Made by a program: the position numbers and the translations under genes
NCBI GenBank assembly: GCA_029975275.1
Contig: JARKPN010000070.1
Location: 1-64,000 of the forward strand
Length of the DNA: 64,000 bases
Source of the DNA: Geobacteraceae bacterium
GTDB taxonomy: Bacteria > Desulfobacterota > Desulfuromonadia > Geobacterales > Geobacteraceae
Direction: 5' to 3'
Shown: one piece after another, positions 8,145 through 16,849 of the stretch
Layout: every line of letters begins with the position of its first letter
Numbering within the stretch: the first letter of the stretch is position 1
The notes under the pieces: model-generated
What the model was told of the DNA's origin: nothing
Database searches by the model: none
Seen by the model: only the letters and a program-made list of their open reading frames with translations

Positions 8145-8168
8145 TTTTATTATGGCAGATCAATAAAA
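8145..8168. promoter_or_regulatory. Candidate LysR operator between divergent genes
   Basis: TTTTATT (8145-8151) and AATAAAA (8162-8168) form an interrupted inverted repeat with a 10-base spacer. It lies just upstream of the LysR start and about 75 bases before the hydrolase start, where LysR boxes normally sit. Confidence 0.45.
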
Positions 8169-8243
8169 ATACTTTGATGCGTTCTCGCGTCACGGGACTA
8201 TACTTTCAAAAAAGCTGCAAAATTCAGAGACGAGGTGAGCGAT

Positions 8244-8897
8244 ATGAGTAAATTGGAACTGCTGAATCCCCAAAATTCCACCGTCATTTTCATTGACCAC
8301 CAACCGCAAATGACCTTCGGTGTCGCCAATATCGACCGGCAGACCCTCTTCAATAACGTTCTCCTGCTGGCCAAGGCGGCGAAAATCTTCAAGGTGCCGA
8401 CCATTCTCACCACTGTTGAAACCAAAAGCTTCTCCGGCAACATGTGGCCGCAACTCCTGGATATCTTTCCGGATCAGGAACCGATTGAGCGTACCTCCAT
8501 GAACTCCTGGGAAGACGCGAGCTTTGTCGCCGCGGTGCAGAACACCGGCAGGAAGAAGTTGGTTATTGCCGCTCTCTGGACCGAGGTTTGCCTTGCTTTC
8601 CCGGCCTTGGAGGCGATGAAGGCGGGCTACGAAGTTTACGCGGTCGAAGACGCCTCGGGCGGTACCAGTGTGGCCGCCCACAACGCGGCCATGCGCCGTG
8701 TTGAACAGGCAGGCGCGGTGCCGGTGACGGCTCTGCAGGTCATTCTCGAGTATCAACGCGACTGGGCGCGCAAGGATACCTACAACGCGGTCATAGCGGT
8801 TGTGAAGGAACATTGCGGGGCTTACGGTCAAGGGGTTGAGTACGCCTATACCATGGTCCACGGCGCGCCACCCGGCCGAAGCGGCGCCGCACACTAA
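8244..8897 (+). CDS. Isochorismatase-family cysteine hydrolase (YcaC-like)
   Basis: A cytosolic alpha/beta hydrolase of about 217 residues. It has the catalytic aspartate in VIFIDHQPQMTF and the nucleophile cysteine in LWTEVCLAFPALEA, both typical of the YcaC branch. Family members hydrolyse small amides or related C-N bonds, and the true substrate is unknown. ATG 8244 was preferred because GAGGTG lies six bases upstream. A GTG at 8235 is possible. It is the first gene of a run with an ABM-domain protein and an amidohydrolase, divergent from the broken LysR gene. Confidence 0.85.
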   Translation: MSKLELLNPQNSTVIFIDHQPQMTFGVANIDRQTLFNNVLLLAKAAKIFKVPTILTTVETKSFSGNMWPQLLDIFPDQEPIERTSMNSWEDASFVAAVQNTGRKKLVIAALWTEVCLAFPALEAMKAGYEVYAVEDASGGTSVAAHNAAMRRVEQAGAVPVTALQVILEYQRDWARKDTYNAVIAVVKEHCGAYGQGVEYAYTMVHGAPPGRSGAAH

Positions 8898-8900
8898 ATC

Positions 8901-9464
8901 ATGGAAGGCACGGAGAGCGAACACGGTCCCTTGACGGTCGTGGTTACCTGGCGCGTCCGGCAGGGGTGTGGAAGGGAGTTCGGGGCGTGGCGGCGGGAAG
9001 TTTCCGCCGCCGCTCTCGGTTTCCCTGGCCACATGGGAGTAAACGTCATCCTTCCCGGCAAGGAGGGGAGGGAGTATGTCGTAATTTTCCGGTTCGATAC
9101 GTACGAGCACCTGCGTGACTGGCAGGAATCCGACATCCGCCGGGAGTTGCTGAAGAAGGCCGAGGCGTTAGTGGAAGGCGGACCGTCGTACCAATTGGAG
9201 AGCGGCCTGGAATACTGGTTTGTGCCAGGGGGAACGCCTTCGCTCCCTCCAACCTGGAAAATGGCCGTCGTCACGGTCCTCGCTGTCTGGCCGGTAAGCA
9301 TTTGTGTCCAGTGGCTGCTTCAGCCGCTCATGGGAAAACTGCCTATGCCTCTGCGGGCACTTCTGGCGGCTGTGGGCATAGTCATTCTTCTCACGTGGGC
9401 GGTCATGCCGGTGCTGGTGAGAATCCTCAGACCCTGGCTGCAGCACCGCCCGGAAGGGAGGTAG
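8901..9464 (+). CDS. ABM-domain protein with C-terminal membrane anchor
   Basis: Residues 1-110 resemble an antibiotic biosynthesis monooxygenase domain (LTVVVTWRVRQGCGREF; YVVIFRFDTYEHLRDWQES). The remainder holds two hydrophobic spans (about 122-142 and 152-172), placing the domain on the cytoplasmic face of the inner membrane. It starts four bases after the hydrolase stop and ends four bases before the amidohydrolase, so all three are probably one transcript. The enzymatic role is unproven. Confidence 0.75.
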   Translation: MEGTESEHGPLTVVVTWRVRQGCGREFGAWRREVSAAALGFPGHMGVNVILPGKEGREYVVIFRFDTYEHLRDWQESDIRRELLKKAEALVEGGPSYQLESGLEYWFVPGGTPSLPPTWKMAVVTVLAVWPVSICVQWLLQPLMGKLPMPLRALLAAVGIVILLTWAVMPVLVRILRPWLQHRPEGR

Positions 9465-9467
9465 AAA

Positions 9468-11276
9468 ATGAATGCACCAGAGATGGTTTTATATAATGGC
9501 AAGATTACTACCCTCGATGAGGCCCGACCGCACGTTTCGGCCGTGGCCGTCACCGGCGGTCGGATCACGGCAACCGGCGGTGATGAACTCCTCACCACCG
9601 CCGCCGACAGCACCGGGCGGATCGATCTCAGGGGGCGCCGGGTCATTCCGGGTCTCAACGATTCCCATATCCACGTGATCCGCGGCGGCCTTAACTTCAA
9701 CATGGAACTGCGCTGGGACGGGGTTCCATCACTGGACGATGCCCTGGTGATGCTCGGCGAGCAGGCCCGGCGTACCCCTCCGCCCCAGTGGGTGCGGGTA
9801 GTCGGTGGCTGGTCCGAGTTCCAGTTCGCGGAAAAGCGCATGCCGACACTGGAGGAGGTGAACCGGGTTGCGCCCGATACACCGGTCTTTATCCTCCACC
9901 TGTACGACCGTGCCCTGGTCAACAGGGCGGCGCTCCGAGCGATGGGCTACGCGCGCGAGACCCCGGACCCGCCGGGCGGGGAGCTCCAGCGCGACAAAGC
10001 CGGCAACCCGACCGGGCTCCTCATTGCCCGACCGAACGCCATGATCCTGTACGCAAGCTTGGCAAAGGGGCCGAAGCTCTCCTATGAGGATCAGCTCAAC
10101 TCTACCCGCCAGTTCATGCGCGAGTTGAACCGGCTCGGCCTCACCAGCGTCATCGATGCCGGCGGCGGCTTCCAGAACTATCCGGACGATTACCGGGTGA
10201 TCGAGGAGTTGGCGGGGAAAGGCGATCTCACCCTGCGGATCGCCTACAATCTCTTCACTCAGCATCCGAAAGAGGAGTTGACGGATTTCTCCCGGTGGGT
10301 CACCATGACCTCGCCGGGTAAGGGGGACGATTTGTTGCGCATGAACGGCGCCGGCGAGATGCTCGTCTTCTCTGCCGCGGATTTCGAGGATTTCCTAGAG
10401 CCGAGGCCCGACCTGTTGCCGGTGATGGAGGAGGAACTTGCCCAGGTGGTCCATCTCCTCGTGGAGAATCGCTGGCCGTTCCGCCTCCATGCTACCTACG
10501 ACGAGTCGATCTCGCGCTTCCTCGACGTGTTCGAGTCGGTCAACCGCGACGTCCCCTTCAACGGCCTGCGCTGGTTCTTCGACCACGCCGAGACCATAAC
10601 GCCGCGGAGCCTTGAACGGCTGCGGGCGCTGGGGGGCGGCATCGCCATCCAGGACCGGATGGCCTTCCAAGGGGAGTACTTCCGGGAGCGGTACGGGAAA
10701 GAAGCGGCCGGACACACCCCTCCCCTACGGCGGATGCTGGAGATGGGGATACCGGTCGGGGCCGGCACTGACGCTACGCGGGTGGCGAGCTACAACCCGT
10801 GGGTCTCCCTTTATTGGCTCGTAACCGGGCGGACGGTGGGCGGTACGCAGCTCTATCCGGAGGCTAACCGCATGGGGCGCGAGGAGGCGCTTCGTCTCTA
10901 CACGGCCGGGAGCAGCTGGTTCTCGGGTGACGAGGAGAAAAAAGGGATCCTGGCGCCGGGACAACTCGCCGACCTGACGGTCCTCTCCGCCGACTACTTG
11001 ACGATCCCGGAAGAGGAGATCAGGGGGATAGAGTCGGTTCTCACCATACTCGGCGGCAAGGTGGTCTACGGAGCGGAAGAGTTCGGCAGCCTGGCGCCGC
11101 CACCTTTGCCGGTCAGCCCCAACTGGTCGCCGGTGGGGGCCTACGGTGGCTACCATCGAGGAGCGGCCGCGTCGGCGGCGATCCATAAGGGGTGCGCCTG
11201 CCACAGTCATAAACGGGTATGGTCGCCCAGAGAATCGCGGTTCTGGGGGATCGGCTGCGACTGCTTCGCCTTCTGA
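9468..11276 (+). CDS. YtcJ-like metal-dependent amidohydrolase
   Basis: A 602-residue amidohydrolase of the YtcJ/LAF3 type: the N-terminal beta-sandwich starts with the usual YNGKITTLDE, the metal-binding motif is LNDSHIHVIRGG, further ligands are in RLHATYDES and FFDHAET, and the C-terminal aspartate is in GAGTDATRVASYNPW. It has no signal peptide. The ribosome site is GGGAGG. It probably acts with the upstream isochorismatase-like hydrolase on an amide or carbamoyl compound. The substrate cannot be deduced. The last 35 residues, rich in Cys and His, look like a non-conserved extension. Confidence 0.85.
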   Translation: MNAPEMVLYNGKITTLDEARPHVSAVAVTGGRITATGGDELLTTAADSTGRIDLRGRRVIPGLNDSHIHVIRGGLNFNMELRWDGVPSLDDALVMLGEQARRTPPPQWVRVVGGWSEFQFAEKRMPTLEEVNRVAPDTPVFILHLYDRALVNRAALRAMGYARETPDPPGGELQRDKAGNPTGLLIARPNAMILYASLAKGPKLSYEDQLNSTRQFMRELNRLGLTSVIDAGGGFQNYPDDYRVIEELAGKGDLTLRIAYNLFTQHPKEELTDFSRWVTMTSPGKGDDLLRMNGAGEMLVFSAADFEDFLEPRPDLLPVMEEELAQVVHLLVENRWPFRLHATYDESISRFLDVFESVNRDVPFNGLRWFFDHAETITPRSLERLRALGGGIAIQDRMAFQGEYFRERYGKEAAGHTPPLRRMLEMGIPVGAGTDATRVASYNPWVSLYWLVTGRTVGGTQLYPEANRMGREEALRLYTAGSSWFSGDEEKKGILAPGQLADLTVLSADYLTIPEEEIRGIESVLTILGGKVVYGAEEFGSLAPPPLPVSPNWSPVGAYGGYHRGAAASAAIHKGCACHSHKRVWSPRESRFWGIGCDCFAF

Positions 11277-11338
11277 AGTTTTCCGAAAACATCGATAGTC
11301 TGGTATAACTGCGGACAAATTTGAAAAGGAGGTAATCA

Positions 11339-11959
11339 ATGGCCAAAGTTTTGGTAGTGTTCTACAGCATGTACGGCCACGTGTCGAGGTTGGCGGAGGC
11401 TGTCGCCGAAGGTGTCCGGGAGGTCCCCGGATGCGAGGCGGCAATAAGGAGGGTACCCGAGACCCTTTCCGAAGAGATCCTCGGCAAGATGGGGGCACTT
11501 GACGCCCAGAAGGCAATAGCCAGCATTCCGCTGGTGCAACTGGACGAACTGGCTTCAGCCGATGCGATAATCTTCGGCACCCCGACCCGCTTCGGGAACA
11601 TGTGCGGACAGATGCGCCAATTTCTCGATTCTACCGGCCAACTCTGGTTGAATGGTTCCCTGGTGGGTAAGGTCGGCAGCGTTTTCACGAGCTCCGCCAC
11701 CCAGCACGGCGGACAGGAGTCCACCATTCTGAGCTTCCACATCACCCTGCTTCACCAGGGAATGGTGGTTGTCGGCCTCCCTTACGCATTTGCCGGACAA
11801 ATGGACAACAGTCAGATAACCGGTGGATCTCCCTATGGCGCTTCCACCATCGCCGGTACCGACGGTTCACGGAGCGCGAGCGAAAACGAAATCGCTGGAG
11901 CCCGTTTCCAGGGCGCCCATGTGGCACGGATTGCCCGGAAGCTTTCGCAAGCCGGTTGA
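11339..11959 (+). CDS. wrbA: WrbA NAD(P)H:quinone oxidoreductase
   Basis: A 206-residue flavodoxin-like protein with the FMN phosphate loop [15 protein letters not shown] and WrbA signatures [19 protein letters not shown] and [10 protein letters not shown]. WrbA tetramers bind FMN and carry out two-electron quinone reduction. The GAAAAGGAGGTAATCA ribosome site is strong. A 23-5-23 palindrome follows as its terminator. Confidence 0.95.
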   Translation: MAKVLVVFYSMYGHVSRLAEAVAEGVREVPGCEAAIRRVPETLSEEILGKMGALDAQKAIASIPLVQLDELASADAIIFGTPTRFGNMCGQMRQFLDSTGQLWLNGSLVGKVGSVFTSSATQHGGQESTILSFHITLLHQGMVVVGLPYAFAGQMDNSQITGGSPYGASTIAGTDGSRSASENEIAGARFQGAHVARIARKLSQAG

Positions 11960-11993
11960 GAAAGATAGGAAGGTAACGGGTCCATAACCGGCC

Positions 11994-12044
11994 AAGACGA
12001 AAAAATGGGACTTTTTTCCAGAAAAAGTCCCATTTTTTCGTCTT
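11994..12044. repeat. Palindromic hairpin element, 23-5-23, copy 2
   Basis: Perfect 23-base arms (11994-12016, 12022-12044) around a 5-base loop, sharing the AAAAATGGGACTTTTT core with the element at 1654-1704. It sits between the convergent wrbA and OYE genes, so it can terminate both. Confidence 0.85.
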
Positions 12045-12057
12045 TACATCTGTTGCA

Positions 12058-13158
12058 TCATTGCTTCTCAAAAATACAGGAAACTCCCTCTCCTTTTAAT
12101 GCCGGTCCTACACATCCATTGCAATAAATACAGGCTGCCGGGGCAGTGCTTCCGTCTTTCCAACGGTTAATCAGATTCGGTTCGCGGATCAGTGGGCGGC
12201 AAAGGGAGACATAATCCGCCAGGCCGTCGTTTACCAGTTTTTCGGCTACTTCGGGAGAGCGAATGCCGCCCACTAACATCAAAGGCACGCTGATTTTCTC
12301 TTTATAACGGACAGCCGCGTCTTTGTAATAAACTTCCTTTTCAGGCGAATCCAAGGCCCCGGGCCTGAGACTGGAGAACGCTCCTGAGGCGTATACCGTG
12401 CCGCCGCTCACTTCTATGGCATCTACGCCGGCCTTTTCGAGCATCGCGCATACCTGAAGCATCTCATCCACGGTAAGGCCACCTTCGAGGAAATCCTCTG
12501 AATTGATTTTGACGAAGACCGGATACTTCTCACCAACCTCATTCCTCACCGCCAAGAGCACATCAAGGAGGATTCGTGCCCGGTTCTTTATGTTGCCGCC
12601 GTAGTTGTCGGTCCGTTTGTTGAAAAAGGGGGAGAGAAATTGACTCAGCAGATAACCATGTGCCCCATGGATCTGCACGCCGTCGAAGCCGGCTTTTTTC
12701 GCCCTGCCCGCCGCCTTTCCGAATGCCTTGGCAACCTCGTCGATTTCCTGCACCGACATTTCCCGACAAGGAGGAAACTTGTCGGTGTGGTTCGCGGAAG
12801 GGCCCGATGCTTCTACCCCGGTTAAAGCCGGATTGGCGTAACATCCCCCATGGGCCACCTGGAGGACGACCTTGCCTTGAGCATCGTGAATTGCCTGCGC
12901 CATTTCCGCGAGCCCAGGGATAAATTCGTCGCCGTAAACCGCCAACTGCCAGGGAGTGGCCTTTCCGTCCGCTTTCACAGAGGCCATTCCCGTAATTATC
13001 AGACCCACGCCACCGCGTGCACGTTCAACCACCGCGTCGATGTTTCTCTGAGTACAGAATCCCTTGTCATCGGCACGTCCGTCCCATGTGGCCGAAAATA
13101 CGAACCTGTTTTTGAGCGGCAGTCCGTTGATGTCGGTTTTTTCGAACAATTTGGTCAT
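12058..13158 (-). CDS. Old yellow enzyme family NADH:flavin oxidoreductase
   Basis: About 366 residues forming an FMN TIM barrel of the 2,4-dienoyl-CoA reductase branch: HGAHGYLLSQFLSP, TDNYGGNIKNRARILLDVL, and the phosphate-binding VGGIRSPEVAEKLV. The C-terminus has a cysteine cluster (CIYCNGCVG) able to hold a 4Fe-4S cluster, but the second FAD/NAD domain of dienoyl-CoA reductase is absent. The start at 13158 was chosen because GGAGGG is seven bases upstream. The gene follows the Fe-S protein and TetR gene on the same strand, so it is probably in the TetR-controlled unit. Confidence 0.9.
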   Translation of the reverse strand: MTKLFEKTDINGLPLKNRFVFSATWDGRADDKGFCTQRNIDAVVERARGGVGLIITGMASVKADGKATPWQLAVYGDEFIPGLAEMAQAIHDAQGKVVLQVAHGGCYANPALTGVEASGPSANHTDKFPPCREMSVQEIDEVAKAFGKAAGRAKKAGFDGVQIHGAHGYLLSQFLSPFFNKRTDNYGGNIKNRARILLDVLLAVRNEVGEKYPVFVKINSEDFLEGGLTVDEMLQVCAMLEKAGVDAIEVSGGTVYASGAFSSLRPGALDSPEKEVYYKDAAVRYKEKISVPLMLVGGIRSPEVAEKLVNDGLADYVSLCRPLIREPNLINRWKDGSTAPAACIYCNGCVGPALKGEGVSCIFEKQ

Positions 13159-13311
13159 TTTGTCCCTCCGATCTTTTCGATACCAGATTCCACAATTTTT
13201 TCCATGGTGCTTCCTCCCTGTTTTGAGATGTGCAGAGCATACTTTGATCAATTGGACCAGCCTGCTCAAGTTTGCATAATGCCATGCCATGTGAAAGCAG
13301 ATTCCAGGCTG

Positions 13312-14112
13312 TTACCGCACATTAAACTCATCCTGCCGGACGCTTCTTCCGATTGGACATGCCGCGAGACAGCGGAAGCAGAAATACTGGTAGCCTATGA
13401 AGCCCGCCTGATACATGCTCATATAATCGGGGCTTTGGAGCATGGCCTTTTGCTCTTCGGGCGTTGCCTCGCCAAAGCGCGACCAAAAGGCGATACTGGT
13501 CCTCATCCCGTACGGCTGGCTGTTCCCGAGGCATTTCAGCATGTCCGTCTTTCCTTCAACATCTAAAGCTCCGGCGGGGCACGCTCGAACACAAAGGCCG
13601 CAACCGGTACAGGGATTTTGTGCCGGGGGCGGATCCGACACCAGCTCCAGTTGCGTGAGCACCGCCGTGAAGATTACCCGGGTCCCGAAACGCGGGTGGA
13701 CGACAATATTATGGAGTCCGAAGGAACCAAGGCCTGCCGCAATCGCCGCGTGACGCAGCGATACCTCGCCGACCCCGATCTTTTGAGGAGTGGCAAAATC
13801 CATCGGATAGGAAACTGGGACCGCTACGGCGGGGCTGCCGAGCCGGGTTTCAACATAACGGGCCACCCGATAGCACGCGGGTCGAGTGAATTCCATCAGG
13901 TCGAGCCTGGCGTTCATCGCCAGTTGAGGGCTCGGACTTTCGCAGGCCGACAGCTCGTGGAAGGCCATGACGATCATGGATCTGGCTCCGGGGAACAGCG
14001 ACTCAATGGAAGGGGATCTGGGACTCCGGTAGTCATCTACCGATGCGAATCCAACATCGTCTACCCCCAGGCCCAGGACGAAATTACGAATGGCTTCCTT
14101 CAAGTCTCTCAT
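13312..14112 (-). CDS. Epoxyqueuosine-reductase-like Fe-S protein
   Basis: A 266-residue cytosolic protein. The N-terminal domain resembles the cobalamin-binding reductase part of QueG (SIESLFPGARSMIVMAF; LRHAAIAAGLGSFGLHN). The C-terminal half has a first cluster motif CTGCGLCVRACP and a second, shorter one, CFRCLAACPIG. QueG itself is longer and has full double ferredoxin spacing, so this is a paralogue of unknown substrate. A TAGACCGGTCTA operator lies about 95 bases upstream, pointing to control by the adjacent TetR protein. Confidence 0.75.
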   Translation of the reverse strand: MRDLKEAIRNFVLGLGVDDVGFASVDDYRSPRSPSIESLFPGARSMIVMAFHELSACESPSPQLAMNARLDLMEFTRPACYRVARYVETRLGSPAVAVPVSYPMDFATPQKIGVGEVSLRHAAIAAGLGSFGLHNIVVHPRFGTRVIFTAVLTQLELVSDPPPAQNPCTGCGLCVRACPAGALDVEGKTDMLKCLGNSQPYGMRTSIAFWSRFGEATPEEQKAMLQSPDYMSMYQAGFIGYQYFCFRCLAACPIGRSVRQDEFNVR

Positions 14113-14206
14113 TTCAGTACCCCTCTCTTTTTTACCCCGAGATCTCCCTCTCGGCCCTTTCGCACATTTTCAAAAACAGAGTTACTGCAATAATCAGCAT
14201 CTGCAA

Positions 14207-14220
14207 ATAGACCGGTCTAT
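14207..14220. promoter_or_regulatory. TetR operator upstream of the Fe-S/OYE genes
   Basis: ATAGACCGGTCTAT is a perfect 14-base palindrome between the TetR gene and its downstream neighbour. The same core occurs at 14858, 30570 and 31214, always beside a gene of this TetR subfamily or its target. Confidence 0.75.
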
Positions 14221-14258
14221 GTATTTGTGATCAAAAAAATGCAGTGGCTTATCGCCGC

Positions 14259-14846
14259 TTATTTAACAGCCAAAAACCTGTCGAAGTGCAAGTAGATGAA
14301 ATTCTTCAACGGTTCAGATGATTTTTTCACTTTGGAGCGAAGAAGCGCTCCCTGGAATGATGAAATCAGACTCTCCGCAAGCATTTCAGGGTCCAGATCC
14401 GCGGGGATGTTCTTTTCCTCCTGTGCCTGAAAAAGCAAACCGGATAAAACCTTGGCCCAGCCACGCAGGGATTGCTCAAGACGTTGCCGGACATTCTCGT
14501 ATTGGTCGGACATTTCCAGGCTCAGGTTGCCGATCAGGCACCCCTTGGTGCACTCGTTATTTTCAAATCTCGTGATCAAGGTTTCGAAGCTTTTCTTGAT
14601 ACGCTCCAGGGGCGGTAATGATTCATCATTGAAGATCGGGTGGAAAACTTCATTGATTTCAGCGGTATACCTGTCGATTATAGCTAGGCCAAAATCTTCC
14701 TTGCTGGAAAAGAAGTTGTAGAACGACCCCTTCGGCACATTTGCCTGCTTCAGGATGGCCTCGACACCAGTGGCGTTGAACCCTTTGATTAACATGATGT
14801 CCAGTCCCGCCTGCACGATATCGTCTTTGCTGTGAATCCTTTTCAT
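14259..14846 (-). CDS. TetR-family repressor (copy A)
   Basis: 195 residues with an N-terminal helix-turn-helix (GFNATGVEAILKQANVPKGS then FYNFFSSKEDFGLA) and a ligand domain with a conserved CTKGCLIGNLSLEMSD. It is strongly similar to the TetR at 30593-31174, for example in SLISSFQGALLRSKVKKSSE and EPLKNFIYL. Operators lie over its own promoter region (14858) and before the Fe-S gene (14207), consistent with autorepression and control of the Fe-S/OYE pair. No clear ribosome site precedes the ATG. Confidence 0.9.
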   Translation of the reverse strand: MKRIHSKDDIVQAGLDIMLIKGFNATGVEAILKQANVPKGSFYNFFSSKEDFGLAIIDRYTAEINEVFHPIFNDESLPPLERIKKSFETLITRFENNECTKGCLIGNLSLEMSDQYENVRQRLEQSLRGWAKVLSGLLFQAQEEKNIPADLDPEMLAESLISSFQGALLRSKVKKSSEPLKNFIYLHFDRFLAVK

Positions 14847-14857
14847 GGATTATAAAT

Positions 14858-14869
14858 TAGACCGGTCGT
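14858..14869. promoter_or_regulatory. TetR operator upstream of repressor copy A
   Basis: TAGACCGGTCGT, matching TAGACCGGTCTA except in the last two bases, begins 12 bases upstream of the TetR start. The likely role is autorepression. Bases 14870-15066 show no gene or clear signal. Confidence 0.6.
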
Positions 14870-15066
14870 TCCAATATGTCAAGTGATTTTTTCTGCTCTT
14901 TTTTCCCAGTGTCCGGATCCGTCAGCGTCAGGGTGCGATGTGTTCGTTGTGGAACCAAACGGGGGGAGCAGAGCGTAGATATCCTGCCGTCGAAATGGTC
15001 GGGAGATGAACGGTACGCGTTTCTCCTGGTCGAGAAATGGCGTTGGCGGCCTATTTCTCAACAGTC

Positions 15067-16077
15067 TCAGCGCCCGACGAGTATGCCCAGTATGAGAAAC
15101 AGAAAGGCCGCGCAGAGCAGCAGCGGGGACAGGGGGTACCACGCGGGCTCCGTGGTTTTGGTGTACTCAATGGTTCGTGCCCGTTTCAGGATGGCCTCGA
15201 CTATGCCGTCATCGCCGCGTTCATCGTGCGCTCGAAAGTAGCTCCCTCCGGTCATGTCGGAAATGCTCTTCAAGGTATCCTGTTCCAGCCGTGTCCTCAG
15301 GTAGGACCCGTCTTCATCCAGGTAATAGCCATCGACGTTCCCTTGCGAATCCCTGATGGGGATCAGGACGTTTTGCCCCATGCCGATGCCGACCGTGTAG
15401 ATGGCGATTCCCTGGGCCGCGGCACGCTGCGCGGCTTCATAGACCGGTGACTTGTCATCGCTGATATCTTCGCCGTCCGAGATCAGAATGACGGCTTTGA
15501 CGGTTTTGCCCGGGCTTCCTTCGAACAGTGAAATGCCGGTCATGATCGCCTGGCTCAGATCGCTGCCGGGAATGGTTATGGTAGCGTCATTGACGTGTTT
15601 CAGGATGTAGCGGCAGTATCCATAGTCGGTGGTCAGCGGGACAATCGGAACGCCCTTGCTGGCAAACACGAAGACACCCGCACGTTCCCCCCGCAGCGCG
15701 GTGATGATGTTGAGGGCGCAATAGCGTGCACGGTTCAGCCGGTTCGGTATGGCGAACAGCTTTTTTCCCTCTTCCGGGATGGCTTCGTCTTCCGCCAGCA
15801 TCGATTTCGATACGTCGATGCCGATGGCTACCTCAATGCCGCTCCGGTTGAACACCACCCTGGTATATTGCACCTTGGGCTCGGCCAGGGCGAAAATGGT
15901 CGCCGCCAGTGCGAGGCTGAAGAAAAGGGTCGAGACCGCATAAGAAAGGGGACGCTTTCTGACGTGGGCAAACCGGTACAGCCAGGTACTCGCCCCCCTG
16001 TAGGATATGCATGAATAGACAAGGTAACAGGGAATGACGAGCAGCAGCCATAAATAGCTGCTATGTTCCAGATTCAT
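15067..16077 (-). CDS. MxaL/BatB-like VWA membrane protein
   Basis: A 336-residue protein with hydrophobic spans at about 8-25, 45-65 and 310-333 and a periplasmic von Willebrand A domain between. The metal site motif is intact (IGIDVSKSM), with the later ligands near PLTTDY and LISDGED. It is the last gene of the six-gene set in mxaRSACKL order. MxaL-type proteins are thought to help insert the metal into periplasmic methanol dehydrogenase. Here the probable client is the exported EutB-EutC protein. Confidence 0.75.
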   Translation of the reverse strand: MNLEHSSYLWLLLVIPCYLVYSCISYRGASTWLYRFAHVRKRPLSYAVSTLFFSLALAATIFALAEPKVQYTRVVFNRSGIEVAIGIDVSKSMLAEDEAIPEEGKKLFAIPNRLNRARYCALNIITALRGERAGVFVFASKGVPIVPLTTDYGYCRYILKHVNDATITIPGSDLSQAIMTGISLFEGSPGKTVKAVILISDGEDISDDKSPVYEAAQRAAAQGIAIYTVGIGMGQNVLIPIRDSQGNVDGYYLDEDGSYLRTRLEQDTLKSISDMTGGSYFRAHDERGDDGIVEAILKRARTIEYTKTTEPAWYPLSPLLLCAAFLFLILGILVGR

Positions 16078-16087
16078 GGCGAACCTT

Positions 16088-16846
16088 CTATTTCTTGATA
16101 ATGGTTTCTATGGGCTCGCCGGGGCCATAGCCGCCGATTTCGGGTATCAGCGTTTCAAGGTTATCCTTGAGCGTCTTGTTTCTTTCCATATCAGTCATGG
16201 AGACCTCGAATTTCTGCACGTTCCCCTTACCGCTGAGCACCTCGAAGTTCCAGCGGGGTATGTTTTTCCGCGCCGGCGGCGCGCCGGCCTTGTCCACCGC
16301 CTCGATGGCGGCCTTGTAGTCTGTCAGCGCATCGCGCATGACACTCTGCACCTTGTCCACATGCTGCCCGGTTTCGAGCATCACGAACGCGCTCAGCACC
16401 TTGGCCGACCCGGCTGTATTGTACAACTGCCAGACCAGGGAGGGGCTCAGCGACGCCGAATCCGCCAGCGTGCCGCCGCACCGCTCAATCATCTCGTCGA
16501 GAAGCGTTTTGATCCGGGCGCCGTAAGCGTTTGTCTGGTCCTGCAGTTCGACATTGCTCCGGGCCCGTTGCATGTATTGCAGCATCTCCAGGGCGATACG
16601 CCATTGTCGCTGCACTATGCGCAACTGGATTTCCGGGAGCGCGGGTGACAGCTTTTTGTAGGCCGCAACCGCGGCATGGTCGTCGGCGATTGCGTCCGCT
16701 TTTTGCAGCTCCTGCTGCACGAGTCTGTTGCGCGTTTCCTGCGCAATTGCGGTACGGTACTCGTGGGCGCCGTATATGCCCAGGAGCATGAAAGCGACGG
16801 ACAAAAGAACGATGACGGTGATGGTTATCCCGGTTTTCATAGCCAT
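16088..16846 (-). CDS. MxaK-like single-pass membrane protein
   Basis: 252 residues: one N-terminal membrane anchor (ITITVIVLLSVAFMLLGIYG) followed by a long, mostly helical periplasmic part with no catalytic motif I recognise. It lies between the two VWA genes, with gaps of a few bases on each side. Position, size and topology match MxaK of the methanol dehydrogenase cluster. The assignment relies mainly on synteny. Confidence 0.6.
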   Translation of the reverse strand: MAMKTGITITVIVLLSVAFMLLGIYGAHEYRTAIAQETRNRLVQQELQKADAIADDHAAVAAYKKLSPALPEIQLRIVQRQWRIALEMLQYMQRARSNVELQDQTNAYGARIKTLLDEMIERCGGTLADSASLSPSLVWQLYNTAGSAKVLSAFVMLETGQHVDKVQSVMRDALTDYKAAIEAVDKAGAPPARKNIPRWNFEVLSGKGNVQKFEVSMTDMERNKTLKDNLETLIPEIGGYGPGEPIETIIKK

Positions 16847-16849
16847 GGT

